64,000 bases of DNA, taken from the NCBI GenBank assembly GCA_023421955.1, contig JAEZSE010000040.1, forward strand, positions 29,749 through 93,748, in the 5' to 3' direction. Numbering within the stretch: position 1 is the stretch's first letter; every line of letters starts with the position of its first letter. This DNA is from Bacillota bacterium. Lineage in GTDB: Bacteria > Bacillota > Clostridia > Christensenellales > UMGS416. The notes below the pieces were generated by a model that was not told the DNA's origin, did no database searches, and saw only the letters and a list, made by a program, of their open reading frames with translations. Shown here piece by piece: positions 49,053 through 58,198 of the stretch. Both the position numbers and the translations under genes were made by a program.

Positions 49053-49964
49053 CTAGGCCCCTCTTTGCAGGATGTAGATAAAATGATTTGCCTCCCGCAG
49101 CGTGTGGTCTGCCAGCAATGGCAGGATGATCGACCGGATTTTGCATTGCAGAATCCCGGCTGTGCCAGCGGCCTTGAAATCCCTGATGTTCTTGGTAGCG
49201 TCCAGGCTCTCTGCGGTCACTTTGGGGATGATTTCCGGATTGTTCTGTGCTTTGATGGATTCGGCGGTCAACTCGTCGAATTCTTTCCCAAACAGATTGG
49301 CCTTGTCAAACAACGTCTGCTCTGTGGGATCCAGCAATCCGCGAATGAATTTGGCATGCTCGGCCATGATGCGGTTCCAGAACACTTCCTCTTCGATCAG
49401 GTCATTTCCTCCACGGATATTTGTGCCAGCTTGCAGCTTGGCTAGCATGCCATGGAAATGTACTGCCTCGCGCAGAATATGGTCGAGTAACAACGGATAG
49501 TTGTTCGTGAACAACTGGCAGGACAGCACATCGCTCAGCATTTTACTCTTGAGGCCTGCCAGGCCCGATACCGCTGTCATCGCCCGTTGGTTGAGGTCTG
49601 ACACCTTGCTTTCCATCCCCGGGGGGATCACCATGCCCGGTTGCAGGTTCAGCTCGCTCTGGGTGATGGAGGTATCAATCGGAGCCCCGGTGTAGAACTG
49701 GGAAGCCCGCTCAGCGTCCAATGTATATTTTGTAACAAACTGCCCGGCGTTTGCGGCTTGTGCATTGATCACGCCATTGGCAAGCTGCACGGCTTCCTGC
49801 AGGAGCATGCTGAAATGCCTGGCAAACCAACTGGCGTCCTGAATGTAAGTTGTGTTCTTTGGCGGCAAGGAAACCGCCAGGAAAAATGAGTGTTCCTTCA
49901 TGATGCGCAGGAAAAAGAGATCCAGGCTCAATGACATTTGTACAAACTCTTCCCTGGATAACAT
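49053..49964 (-). CDS. DUF2935 protein
   Basis: 303 residues made of two similar helical-bundle halves; each has a Glu/His pattern (MKEHSFFLAV at about 24 and MAEHAKFIRGLLDPTE at about 205; REAVHFHGML and REANHFIYIL at the ends). Such bundles could bind a metal. The family is known mainly from Bacilli and Clostridia and has no assigned function. The start ATG 49964 has a moderate SD (AAAGG). It is a single gene between mnmA and the exoA-led run. Confidence 0.85.
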   Translation of the reverse strand: MLSREEFVQMSLSLDLFFLRIMKEHSFFLAVSLPPKNTTYIQDASWFARHFSMLLQEAVQLANGVINAQAANAGQFVTKYTLDAERASQFYTGAPIDTSITQSELNLQPGMVIPPGMESKVSDLNQRAMTAVSGLAGLKSKMLSDVLSCQLFTNNYPLLLDHILREAVHFHGMLAKLQAGTNIRGGNDLIEEEVFWNRIMAEHAKFIRGLLDPTEQTLFDKANLFGKEFDELTAESIKAQNNPEIIPKVTAESLDATKNIRDFKAAGTAGILQCKIRSIILPLLADHTLREANHFIYILQRGA

Positions 49965-50100
49965 GGATCCAACTACCTTTCCTATATTCAGGCATATCCA
50001 TGCAGGCAGTAGAATCCCGCATGGGCCATACCACATCATATGATCGGTTGCTGGATTGGGGAATGGATATCAAGCTATAAACAATGCCGTAAAGACTCGG

Positions 50101-50577
50101 TTAACCGTGGTTCTGCATGTAAGGATAATATGCCATCGAATCGGCAGAATCCCAAAAGCCGGCAGTTTCATATAGCTGCCTTCCCATCGTGGTCGCGTGC
50201 AACAAAACACGCTCACAGCCATGGTCCTTGGCTTCCCGCATTAACAACTCCAAAAGCCGCTTGGCAATGCCCTTTTTCCGATGGGCTGGCTTGGTATACA
50301 TCGCGCTTAAATAGGCAGTGTGACCATTAGGGCACCAGTCATTTGGAGGCAGACGGTAAAACGTGAGCCCGCCCATCGCCACAATCTGGCCGTCTTCTTC
50401 AGCAACCCATGCCAGATAACTGGCGTCAGCCATGGCCTCACACAAATAGTGGACCGTGTTTCCATACAGCAGCGAACGGAGGTCAGCCTCCGAATGTTTT
50501 GTCTCAAAAAGCATCTCAACACGCAGTTTGGCAAGAACCTCTACATCCTCCAGCGTTGCCCGGCGAAACTCAATCAT
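50101..50577 (-). CDS. GNAT-family N-acetyltransferase
   Basis: 158 residues. The acetyl-CoA site is in AHRKKGIAKRLLELLM (about 105-120, 'RxxGIxxxL'), with the strands GGLTFYRL and LSAMYTKP before it and the C-terminal motif B region ERVLLHAT. The substrate is unknown. The ATG at 50577 overlaps the flavoprotein stop (ATGATTGA), with the SD GGAGG. It is last of the exoA-led run. Confidence 0.88.
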   Translation of the reverse strand: MIEFRRATLEDVEVLAKLRVEMLFETKHSEADLRSLLYGNTVHYLCEAMADASYLAWVAEEDGQIVAMGGLTFYRLPPNDWCPNGHTAYLSAMYTKPAHRKKGIAKRLLELLMREAKDHGCERVLLHATTMGRQLYETAGFWDSADSMAYYPYMQNHG

Positions 50578-51142
50578 CTCCCAGCCGTCCTCCTCCCCCA
50601 TTCAATGCCATAGCCAATTCTTGCACCTTTCCCAAGGCTTCCGCATCCATTGCGGCGGGCCTCTCGTCCGTTTTGTGGGAGAGGACCATGCCCAGGCGTT
50701 TGCAGTTGACGAGCCGGAACAATGTGTCCGCCAATTCAATGGCAGGCGCTGCCTTACCGTCCCCCCCGCCCACCAGTATAAGCCCGCCACGCCTGGCCTT
50801 ACCGGCCAGAGGCTTTTCACCCCTGAACCGCCGGGCAGCATAGTACCGCTGCAGCCGGCTGGCCAGCGACAACAGCGGGCCGGTCAGCTGCGAAAAATAG
50901 AGCGGAGAGGCAATCACAATGTTGTCGGCGTCTTCCAGCACCTGATAAACGGTTTGCATGCCATCATCGATGGCGCAGCCATCATGCTTCCAGCAATACC
51001 GGCAGTCGGTGCAGGGGCCAATGTTGTCATAATACGCGCTGAACTCTGCGATTTCACCGTTCAGGTGCCTTTTCAGTTCCCCCAACAGGGTGACGGTATC
51101 GCCATATATCCGTGGTGAGCCGTTCAGGATCAGGGTCTTCAT
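50570..51142 (-). CDS. NADPH-dependent FMN reductase/iron-sulfur flavoprotein-like
   Basis: 190 residues, flavodoxin-like fold. The FMN loop is at LILNGSPRIYGDT (about 3-15), and a compact Cys motif, CTDCRYCWKHDGC (C-x2-C-x2-C-x4-C, about 44-56), resembles the 4Fe-4S motif of iron-sulfur flavoproteins. ASPLYFSQLTGP is the second FMN contact. Such proteins shuttle electrons in anaerobes. The start has GAGGA. The gene is 7 bases after the methyltransferase stop. A paralogue is at 59578-60231. Confidence 0.85.
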   Translation of the reverse strand: MKTLILNGSPRIYGDTVTLLGELKRHLNGEIAEFSAYYDNIGPCTDCRYCWKHDGCAIDDGMQTVYQVLEDADNIVIASPLYFSQLTGPLLSLASRLQRYYAARRFRGEKPLAGKARRGGLILVGGGDGKAAPAIELADTLFRLVNCKRLGMVLSHKTDERPAAMDAEALGKVQELAMALNGGGGRLGDD

Positions 51143-51149
51143 CTCTTCC

Positions 51150-51905
51150 TCACACCGTTCCAAGATAACTATTGGTTTCCATTGGCAGCGTGATGAATTC
51201 ACCAGCGGCATACCGCGCAAACAGTGCCTTCATCGCGTAGATAAACGGCTGATAATTGTCATCACGGGCTAACGGCGCGTAGGAGTTGGACAGATTGCGC
51301 CCCAGAAAACCGGTGAGATCATGGCGCTCAGCATTATCGAACACCCGATACTCATACCGGCTGTTTTTGAAGAATGCTCGGAATACGTCCGGCTGGTCCT
51401 CAAGCCCGCCGCCGAAGGCCACGAAATTCGGGCATAGGTCAATACAGACCCTCTCAAGCTCCTGGTTGATCCCCTGCCGCATGTCTCGGTTGTTCCAAAC
51501 CAAAGCAACCGGTCCACCGGGGCGTAGGATGCGGCGACACTCCTCCTGGAAGCGCGGGCGGTCAAACCAGTGGAACGCCTGCGCCGCAGTGACCAGGCTG
51601 ACACTGTGATCCTCAAGCGTGGTGTTTTCCGCAGTAGCGGCGACCGACCGAAATCCCGGCTGATCCCCAAGATGCGCTTCCGCCACTCCGCGCATGTCTG
51701 CATTGGGCTCTATGGCCCACACCTGCAAACCCCATGCCAACAACTGCCCGGTCAGGATGCCGGTGCCGGAGCCTACATCGGCTACCACATCACCGGGGTT
51801 CAGCCCAGTGGTTGTGACAAGGTAATCCAGATAGGCCTCGGGATATCGGGGACGGTATCTGGAATACTGGTCAGCCTTGCCGGTGAACTTCTGAGTCGTG
51901 TCCAC
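51150..51905 (-). CDS. Class I SAM-dependent methyltransferase
   Basis: 251 residues. KADQYSRYRPRYPE near the start and VADVGSGTGILTGQLL (SAM motif I, about 41-56) mark the Methyltransf_11 type; AIEPNADM is motif II and AQAFHWFD the post-motif region. The substrate is unknown and probably a small molecule. The start is GTG 51905 with the SD AAAGGA. It is fourth in the run from exoA. Confidence 0.87.
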   Translation of the reverse strand: MDTTQKFTGKADQYSRYRPRYPEAYLDYLVTTTGLNPGDVVADVGSGTGILTGQLLAWGLQVWAIEPNADMRGVAEAHLGDQPGFRSVAATAENTTLEDHSVSLVTAAQAFHWFDRPRFQEECRRILRPGGPVALVWNNRDMRQGINQELERVCIDLCPNFVAFGGGLEDQPDVFRAFFKNSRYEYRVFDNAERHDLTGFLGRNLSNSYAPLARDDNYQPFIYAMKALFARYAAGEFITLPMETNSYLGTV

Positions 51906-51917
51906 AGCCTCATCCTT

Positions 51918-52376
51918 TCACTCGTCGCGGTTACGCTTGCCGGTGATTGCGTCCACCGTCACCTTCACAATGGCCACGGCCGGCAGATATTTTTCGATGA
52001 CTGCGTCCCGCCGGCTCTGACCCGGCGCGAACCGATCGCACAAGGCAATCAGTTTTTCCACAATCTCATCCCGGTCGGTCACCAAGGCAGCTCTGCCCGT
52101 GACCAGTGCGCTTTCATAATGGGTGATGAACCGATCCGGCACCACTGCCTGCTGCCCGATCACCACGAAGGACGCACGGGGGTTTTGTAAAATGTTGTCC
52201 AGCTTCTTCCCCTTTCGGGCGCAATGGAAAAAGATGCAGTTCTCGGTCTCCGAGTAGCAGTAGTTCACCGGCACGCCATAGGGCTCACCCTGGGCAGAGG
52301 CTGTGGACATCACGCCGTGGCTGCCGGCCTTCAGGATCGCAAGGGCTTCCTCGGTGGATATGGTGCGGTTGGACAT
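51918..52376 (-). CDS. NimA-like pyridoxamine 5'-phosphate oxidase-family flavoprotein
   Basis: 152 residues of the Pyridox_ox_2 split-barrel type: HGVMSTASAQGEPYGVPVNY, then IFFHCARKGKKLDNI and VTGRAALV. Such proteins bind FMN or heme; named members include NimA nitroimidazole reductases, but most are uncharacterised. The start ATG 52376 is preceded by GAGGT. It is third in the run, 13 bases after the ATPase stop. I would not call nitroimidazole resistance from sequence alone. Confidence 0.85.
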   Translation of the reverse strand: MSNRTISTEEALAILKAGSHGVMSTASAQGEPYGVPVNYCYSETENCIFFHCARKGKKLDNILQNPRASFVVIGQQAVVPDRFITHYESALVTGRAALVTDRDEIVEKLIALCDRFAPGQSRRDAVIEKYLPAVAIVKVTVDAITGKRNRDE

Positions 52377-52389
52377 GGGGGTTGACCTC

Positions 52390-53154
52390 TCATTCTTCAC
52401 ACAGGTGTTTCAGCATCCGCTCCGGATTCTCGAGAAATTGCCGGGTTAACTGATAATGCTCTGTCTGCTCATACGGCGTGCGGCAGATGCCATCCTCTGT
52501 GAGCACCAGGATGTCGGCATCGGGGAAGGCCATCACAATTGGTGAGTGGGTGGCTACGATGAACTGGGAATCCTGCCGCACCAGCTCTGCCATGCGGGCC
52601 AGTAGTGTGAACTGCCGCGAGGGTGACAACGCCGCCTCCGGTTCATCCAGGATGTAGAGCCCATTGCCGCCAAAACGATTGAGCATCAGCGACAGGAAGC
52701 TCTCACCATGGCTTTGCTTATGCAGCGAAACGCCACCATAGCTATCCAGCAACGGCGGGCCGAAGCTCATCATCCGGTCTTCCTCATCCAGCTTCTCCAC
52801 CTCGGTAGCCACGTTGTAGAAGCTTTCCGCCCGAAGAAAAAAGCCGTCCCTGGGCTTCTTCACACCTTTGGCCAGAATCAGGCTGCGATGCAGCGGCGAA
52901 TGGGTATCCCGTGAGGAAAAGTTAAAGTTGCGGGTGCCACCCTCTGGGTTGAATCCAAAAGCCACGGCAATGCCCTCCAACAATGTGGACTTGCCGGTGC
53001 CGTTCTCGCCGACGAGGAAAGTGACTGGTTTTATCAGCTTCAGCTCACCCAAATGGCGCACCGCCGGCAGCTGGAATACGTAGCTGTTCCGCTCACTATT
53101 ATCCTTTAAGCGGATCCGGCTGATATACAAGCTGCTGAACGCGCTGTCCTCCAT
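52390..53154 (-). CDS. AAA-family ATPase (ABC/SMC-like, single domain)
   Basis: 254 residues. Walker A VGENGTGKSTLLEGIAVAFG (about 48-67), a degenerate signature (SHGESFLSL), Walker B YILDEPEAALSP and the His switch VATHSPIVM. There is no coiled coil or membrane part. It resembles the AAA_15/AAA_21 stand-alone ATPases of unknown target, some linked to OLD-type nucleases. The ATG shares one base with the exoA stop (TGATG), a tight coupling that hints at a nucleic-acid role. Confidence 0.85.
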   Translation of the reverse strand: MEDSAFSSLYISRIRLKDNSERNSYVFQLPAVRHLGELKLIKPVTFLVGENGTGKSTLLEGIAVAFGFNPEGGTRNFNFSSRDTHSPLHRSLILAKGVKKPRDGFFLRAESFYNVATEVEKLDEEDRMMSFGPPLLDSYGGVSLHKQSHGESFLSLMLNRFGGNGLYILDEPEAALSPSRQFTLLARMAELVRQDSQFIVATHSPIVMAFPDADILVLTEDGICRTPYEQTEHYQLTRQFLENPERMLKHLCEE

Positions 53155-53906
53155 CAGAAGATCACCAGCTCCACCGGGCAGTGGTCGCTGCCCATCACAT
53201 CAGGGCGGATGGCTGCCTCTTTGATCTCCCCTTTGATGCGGTCGGACACGATGAAATAGTCAATGCGCCAGCCCACATTCTTGGCGCGGGCATTGAACAT
53301 ATAGGACCACCAGGTGTAGGCGTCCTTTTGATCAGGATAGAGGTGGCGGAAGGAGTCCGTGAAGCCGCTGCCCAGCAGTTCGGTCATTTTGCCCCGCTCC
53401 TGCGGTGAGAACCCTGCATTGTTCACGTTGGACTTGGCGTTCTTGATGTCCAGTTCGGTGTGAGCCACATTCAAGTCGCCGCACAGGATCACAGGCTTTT
53501 TGCTGTCCAGTTCTTTCAGGTATGCGCGGAAATCATCCTCCCACCGCATGCGGTAGTCCAGCCGGGCCAATTCCGCCTGGGCGTTGGGCGTGTAGCAGTT
53601 CACCAGATAGAAGCAATCATACTCCAGCGTGATCACACGGCCCTCCTGGCCGTGCTCCTCGATGCCGATGCCATAAGAAGCGGAGAGCGGCAGCTCCTTT
53701 GCAAAGATCGCCGTGCCCGAATAACCTTTCTTCACGGCGCTGTTCCAATACTGGTGATAACCCTCCAGGTTCAGCTCCGCCTGGTCTGGCTGCATCTTGG
53801 TTTCCTGCACGCAGAAAAAATCGGCGTCGGTCTGCCGGAAAAACTCCTCAAAACCTTTGTTCAGACATGCTCGGAGGCCGTTTACATTCCAGGAAATGAA
53901 TTTCAT
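53154..53906 (-). CDS. exoA: Exodeoxyribonuclease III (AP endonuclease)
   Basis: 250 residues: KFISWNVNGLRACL, CVQETKMQ (metal Glu), CGDLNVAH (catalytic Asp and Asn), RIDYFIVSD and SDHCPVELVIF (Asp-His pair). It cleaves DNA at abasic sites and works as a 3' exonuclease in base-excision repair. I start at ATG 53906, which has the SD GGGGGAG at 8 bases, rather than at ATG 53912. It is first of a six-gene run and has its own promoter. Confidence 0.96.
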   Translation of the reverse strand: MKFISWNVNGLRACLNKGFEEFFRQTDADFFCVQETKMQPDQAELNLEGYHQYWNSAVKKGYSGTAIFAKELPLSASYGIGIEEHGQEGRVITLEYDCFYLVNCYTPNAQAELARLDYRMRWEDDFRAYLKELDSKKPVILCGDLNVAHTELDIKNAKSNVNNAGFSPQERGKMTELLGSGFTDSFRHLYPDQKDAYTWWSYMFNARAKNVGWRIDYFIVSDRIKGEIKEAAIRPDVMGSDHCPVELVIF

Positions 53907-53959
53907 CGCCATTCTCCCCCATTGGTCACGATAATCTTGTCGTTGTTGCAGTCATCCCA

Positions 53960-53989
53960 ATTATACAGGAACTCTCTCCAGCCTGTCCA
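53960..53989 (-). promoter_or_regulatory. Sigma-A promoter of the exoA run
   Basis: TGGACA (53984-53989) and TATAAT (53960-53965) with an 18-base spacer on the minus strand. Confidence 0.65.
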
Positions 53990-54078
53990 TCAATACAGGC
54001 CGCCAAGAACCGTCCTGCGATGAACCAACAGATATCCCCTGGAATATGATTGGATATATCGGGAAAGGGCGTGAGCAG

Positions 54079-54594
54079 ATGCAGACTGAGAACCTGCGCA
54101 GACCCTGGAAGGAAATAATCCGAGTTGCGCTTCGCTATACCACCGCTGCCATCTTGTTATTGGCACTGCCAGCACTTGCGCTTTGTGTGTTGAAGATGCA
54201 AACGGAGATGGATGATTTGCGCGATATTCTTGAGTCAAGCGCGATGAACATCGAAACAATGCAAACCTCTGTGGAGCGATTGGCCCGGGCAATACCAACA
54301 TTTTCCATCGCCCGCTTTGATCTGAACTATAAAAAGGATGAATACGGCGAGGGCTACTCCGGCACGGCGATCATCTCCTGTGATCTGCCGGATGCCAGCA
54401 TCGTGATTTTGAAAACCACGCTGCTCTCCGGCGGATCAGCCTATACGGAGGAGGTTTCCTACAGCCTGGTTATCGTGCATGATGGCATCGGAAGGTATCC
54501 CACCTATGACTGGGGGGAGACCGGAAAGATTGAAAAACCGGAGTACAAATTTGAGGTGGTGGGCTATCTCCTGACGGAGAAGACCGGAGAATGA
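54079..54594 (+). CDS. Single-pass membrane protein of unknown function
   Basis: 171 residues. A basic N-terminus (ENLRRPWKEIIRVALRY), one membrane helix at about 22-42 (AAILLLALPALALCVL), a short coiled coil (about 43-72) and an outer beta-rich part (FSIARFDLNYKKDEYGEGYS, ISCDLPDASIVILKTTLL). No enzyme motif. I start at ATG 54079 (weak SD AAAGGG). It stands alone between two leftward units. Function unknown. Confidence 0.7.
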   Translation: MQTENLRRPWKEIIRVALRYTTAAILLLALPALALCVLKMQTEMDDLRDILESSAMNIETMQTSVERLARAIPTFSIARFDLNYKKDEYGEGYSGTAIISCDLPDASIVILKTTLLSGGSAYTEEVSYSLVIVHDGIGRYPTYDWGETGKIEKPEYKFEVVGYLLTEKTGE

Positions 54595-54609
54595 ATCTGC
54601 CTACCCATA

Positions 54610-54642
54610 GAAAAACAGGATGGGAGTTGCTTCCCATCCTGT
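54610..54642 (-). terminator. Terminator of transketolase
   Basis: ACAGGATGGGA and TCCCATCCTGT (54615-54625, 54632-54642) form a perfect 11-bp stem; on the minus strand it is followed by TTTTCTATGG. Confidence 0.88.
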
Positions 54643-54658
54643 TCGTCGCATCATTGGG

Positions 54659-56650
54659 TTACTTCCCCAGCACCTTCAAAGCCTTGGCCACCACGTTCTC
54701 CACGGTGAAGCCAAACTTCAGGAACACCTGGTTGGCCGGGCCGGACGCACCGAAGCCCTCCATGCAGAGGATGTCTCCATCCAGGCCGATATAGCGGTGC
54801 CAGCCGAAGTCGTTACCGGCTTCCACCGCCACGCGTGCGCGAACAGCCTTGGGCAGCACCTGCTCCTTGTATTCGTCGCTTTGGCGGTTGAAGAGCTCCC
54901 AGCTGGGCATGGAGACCACGCGGGCGGCGATGCCCTGGCTCTCAAGCACGTCGGCTGCCTTGTAGATCAACTCCACCTCGGAGCCAGAGGCAAGCAGCAG
55001 GATATCCGGCGTCGGTTTGCTGGCTTCCTTGAGGATATAGGCGCCTTTCAGTGCTGCCTTGCCGGTGCCGTCATAAAGCGGCAAGTTCTGACGGGTGAGC
55101 GCCAGCGCTGTTGGACCATTTGCAGTGAGGCCATACACCCAGGCGGCGGCTGTCTCGCGGGCATCGGCCGGGCGGAACATCGTGAAATCCGGGATGCTCC
55201 TCAGGGACGCCAGCTGCTCAATGGGCTGATGGGTGGGGCCATCCTCGCCAACGCCGATGCTGTCGTGGGTGAGCACATAAACAAGCGGTAGCTTCATGAT
55301 GGAGCTGAGGCGCATCGAGTGCTTCATATAGTCACTGAACACGAAGAACGTTGCCACATAAGCCCGCAGGCCGCCGTGCAGCGCCATGCCGTTGCCGATC
55401 GCTGCCATCGCGTGCTCGCGCACGCCGAAGTGCATGTTGCAGCCGGCATAGTTTTCTGCGGAGAAATCGCCGCGGCCCTTCATGTCCGACTTGTTGGAGG
55501 GAGCCAGGTCGGCAGAGCCGCCGATCATGTTGGGCAGGATCGCCGCCAGGCGGTTCAGCACCGTGCCGGAGCTGTTGCGGGTGGCGTCGGGCTTGTCAAA
55601 CTTCATGAACTCAGGATCGTCCAGCAGGCCCTCCGGCACCTTGCCGTGGAACCACTGGTCCCACTCGGCTGCCAACTCCGGATAGCTCTTGCTCCAATCG
55701 GCAAACAGGCGGTTCCAGGCGGCTTCGGCTTCCTTCCCGGCTTTCTTGATCGTTTCCAGATGGGCATAGGCCTCATCGGGCACATAGAAATCCTTGTCTG
55801 CCGGCCAGCCCAGGTTTTCCTTCAGGCATACCACATTGTCGGCACCGAGGGGCTCGCCATGGGCGGACGCCTTTCCCTGCTTGGCGGGGCAGCCGAAACC
55901 GATCTGGGTCTTTACGATGATCAGTGAGGGGCGGCTGGTATCGGCCTTGGCGGCTGTGATGGCGGCAGAGATCTCCTCCACATCGTTGCCGTCGGCCACC
56001 TTCAGCACCTGCCAGCCATAAGCGGCGTAGCGCATGCCCACGTCTTCACGGAAAGCGATGTCGGTGTGGCCCTCGATGGAGATGTCGTTGTCATCATAGA
56101 GCACAATGAGCTTGCCCAGCTTCAGCGTGCCGGCTAACGAGCTGGCCTCGCCGGAGATGCCCTCCATCATGCAGCCGTCGCCGCACAGGGCATAGGTGTA
56201 ATGATCCACTACATTCAACCCATCACGGTTGAACTTGGCGGCCAGGTGTGCCTCGGCGATGGCAAAGCCCACAGCATTGGCGATGCCCTGCCCCAAGGGG
56301 CCGGTGGTGGTCTCCACGCCGGTAGTGTGCATATACTCAGGGTGGCCAGGTGTCTTGCTGCCCAGCTGGCGGAACTGCTTCAGGTCTTCAATCGTCAGGC
56401 CATAGCCGAACAGGTGCAGCAGCGAATACATCAGCATGCTGCCGTGGCCGGCGGAAAGCACAAAACGGTCGCGATCCAGCCAATTGGGGTTGGCGCTGTT
56501 GTGCTTCATGTGGCGGCCCCACAGAGTGTAGGCCATCGCGGCGGAGCCGAGCGGCAGGCCGGGGTGACCGGACTTGGCCTTTTCGACGGCTTCGGCGGAT
56601 AACACGCGGATGGAATTGACGCACAGGGTTTCTACGTTGCTCACTTTCAT
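54659..56650 (-). CDS. tkt: Transketolase
   Basis: 663 residues, full-length type. The thiamine diphosphate site shows GDGCMMEGISGEASSLAG and DDNDISIEGH; catalytic His residues occur in KSGHPGLPLG, SAGHGSMLMYSLLH and VLTHDSIGVGEDGPTHQP. It moves two-carbon ketol units in the pentose phosphate pathway. The ATG is almost touched by GGAGGT; GTG two codons on, 7 bases from that SD, may be the real start. The phosphohexomutase gene lies 8 bases upstream, so they are co-transcribed. Confidence 0.97.
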   Translation of the reverse strand: MKVSNVETLCVNSIRVLSAEAVEKAKSGHPGLPLGSAAMAYTLWGRHMKHNSANPNWLDRDRFVLSAGHGSMLMYSLLHLFGYGLTIEDLKQFRQLGSKTPGHPEYMHTTGVETTTGPLGQGIANAVGFAIAEAHLAAKFNRDGLNVVDHYTYALCGDGCMMEGISGEASSLAGTLKLGKLIVLYDDNDISIEGHTDIAFREDVGMRYAAYGWQVLKVADGNDVEEISAAITAAKADTSRPSLIIVKTQIGFGCPAKQGKASAHGEPLGADNVVCLKENLGWPADKDFYVPDEAYAHLETIKKAGKEAEAAWNRLFADWSKSYPELAAEWDQWFHGKVPEGLLDDPEFMKFDKPDATRNSSGTVLNRLAAILPNMIGGSADLAPSNKSDMKGRGDFSAENYAGCNMHFGVREHAMAAIGNGMALHGGLRAYVATFFVFSDYMKHSMRLSSIMKLPLVYVLTHDSIGVGEDGPTHQPIEQLASLRSIPDFTMFRPADARETAAAWVYGLTANGPTALALTRQNLPLYDGTGKAALKGAYILKEASKPTPDILLLASGSEVELIYKAADVLESQGIAARVVSMPSWELFNRQSDEYKEQVLPKAVRARVAVEAGNDFGWHRYIGLDGDILCMEGFGASGPANQVFLKFGFTVENVVAKALKVLGK

Positions 56651-56658
56651 ACCTCCAA

Positions 56659-58167
56659 TTAACGGCTTTGGCCGATAAATTTGTCCAATGCGGATGTGTC
56701 CAGCCCCTCGATGCCCTGGAGCATGGGAACCAGCTCTTTGGCGATGATCAGCGCGCCGCCGGCCATATCAGACTCAATGTTCAATGGCATCACCGGGTCA
56801 TGCAGGCTCATGCGCAGCAACAGCCAGCCCTGCCCTCCTGCAGAGTTGAAACGGATGCCCTCATGGTTTTCCGCTTCCGCCGTCCAGCCGGGCACCTGTG
56901 CTGCTTTAACCTTCTCCAGCACCACCAGGCCAAATGCCTTGAAGTCTGGCACTGAGATCTTGAACCGCAGCTCCACGGCCTCCACAGGCTCCGCAAGGCC
57001 GGCGATCAGATCGGTCAGCTTGCGGCTTGCCTTGTTCAGTTCCGCCAGCTTGATCAGCACCTGCGTGACCAGATAAGCGCCGTCATCCAGGAAGTAGTTG
57101 TCCTTCAACGCGCAATGGCCCGACGTTTCAATGGCCAGCGGAGCGCTGACACCCTGCTCTTCCAGCCGGATGGCCTCGTCGATCACATTCTTGTAGCCAC
57201 GTTTGAAGCGGCGGTGCACACCGCCCAGCCCGGCGATAAACGACGCCAGGCCGGTGGAGGTGATCGAGTCGGTCACAACCGTACCCCCTGGGTATTTTTC
57301 CAACACAATCGCCGACATCAACGCTATCAGGCGGTTGCGGTTGATCTCGCGGCCATCAGCGCCCACCACGGCGGCGCGGTCGCAGTCGGTGTCAAAAATG
57401 ATGCCCAGATCGGCCCCGTTGTGCTTCACGGCGGAACAGATGGCCTCCATGGCCTCATGCTCCTCGGGGTTGGGGATATGGTTGGGAAACCGCCCGTCGG
57501 GCTCCAGGAACTGGCTGCCCGCCGTGTCCGCCCCCAGCAGCTCCAGCACGCCGCTCGTGAAGAATCCGCCGGCGCCGTTGCCGGCGTCCACGACAATCCT
57601 GAGACCGGCCAGCGGCTTATCCACACCGGTTGCCTGGCGCACGGTATTCACAAGCCCTGCTGCATAGTCTGCCAGGAATGCAGTCTTGACAATCTCCCCT
57701 GCCTGGGCAGCAGCTGGCACAAATCGCTCGCAGCGTTTCAGAATCTCTGTGACCTGGCTTCCCTCCAGCCCGCCGTTCCTGGTGAAGAACTTCAGGCCGT
57801 TGCGGTTCCAGGGCAGGTGGCTAGCGGTGACCATCACCGCACCGTCGCAGTTCAGAGTATCAGGTAGCGTGGTCATAAACATCGCCGGTGTGCTGCACAG
57901 GCCGCAATCGAGCACCACTGCACTAGTGGAGGCCATGCCTGCCGCTGCCCCAGCCAGGATGTCCGGCGAGGAAAGGCGGCTATCCATTCCAATGGAAATC
58001 TTGAGAGCTGTTACCGGTTTTCCCGCCTGTTCAGCCAGCCATACGGCGAACACGGCGGCAATCACACGGCTGTCGTCCGCCGTGAGGCTCACCGCCTCGT
58101 CGTTGTAGCCGGGCAGGGCCACGCCCCGCACGTCGGTGCCGCTTTTCAATTTGAGCCAGTCTGTCAT
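56659..58167 (-). CDS. Phosphohexomutase (phosphomannomutase/phosphoglucomutase)
   Basis: 502 residues. The phospho-Ser is Ser116 in VTASHLPWNRNGLKFF; the metal loop is DTDCDR (259-264), where most relatives have DGDGDR; the C-terminal phosphate-binding part is FNSAGGQGWLLLRMS. It interconverts hexose 1- and 6-phosphates; mannose versus glucose preference is not decided. The SD is GAGGGG. It shares an operon with transketolase, giving a sugar-phosphate pair. Upstream is a repeat-filled gap. Confidence 0.9.
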   Translation of the reverse strand: MTDWLKLKSGTDVRGVALPGYNDEAVSLTADDSRVIAAVFAVWLAEQAGKPVTALKISIGMDSRLSSPDILAGAAAGMASTSAVVLDCGLCSTPAMFMTTLPDTLNCDGAVMVTASHLPWNRNGLKFFTRNGGLEGSQVTEILKRCERFVPAAAQAGEIVKTAFLADYAAGLVNTVRQATGVDKPLAGLRIVVDAGNGAGGFFTSGVLELLGADTAGSQFLEPDGRFPNHIPNPEEHEAMEAICSAVKHNGADLGIIFDTDCDRAAVVGADGREINRNRLIALMSAIVLEKYPGGTVVTDSITSTGLASFIAGLGGVHRRFKRGYKNVIDEAIRLEEQGVSAPLAIETSGHCALKDNYFLDDGAYLVTQVLIKLAELNKASRKLTDLIAGLAEPVEAVELRFKISVPDFKAFGLVVLEKVKAAQVPGWTAEAENHEGIRFNSAGGQGWLLLRMSLHDPVMPLNIESDMAGGALIIAKELVPMLQGIEGLDTSALDKFIGQSR

Positions 58168-58198
58168 AATAACCCCTCATAACTTGATCCAGTGAATT

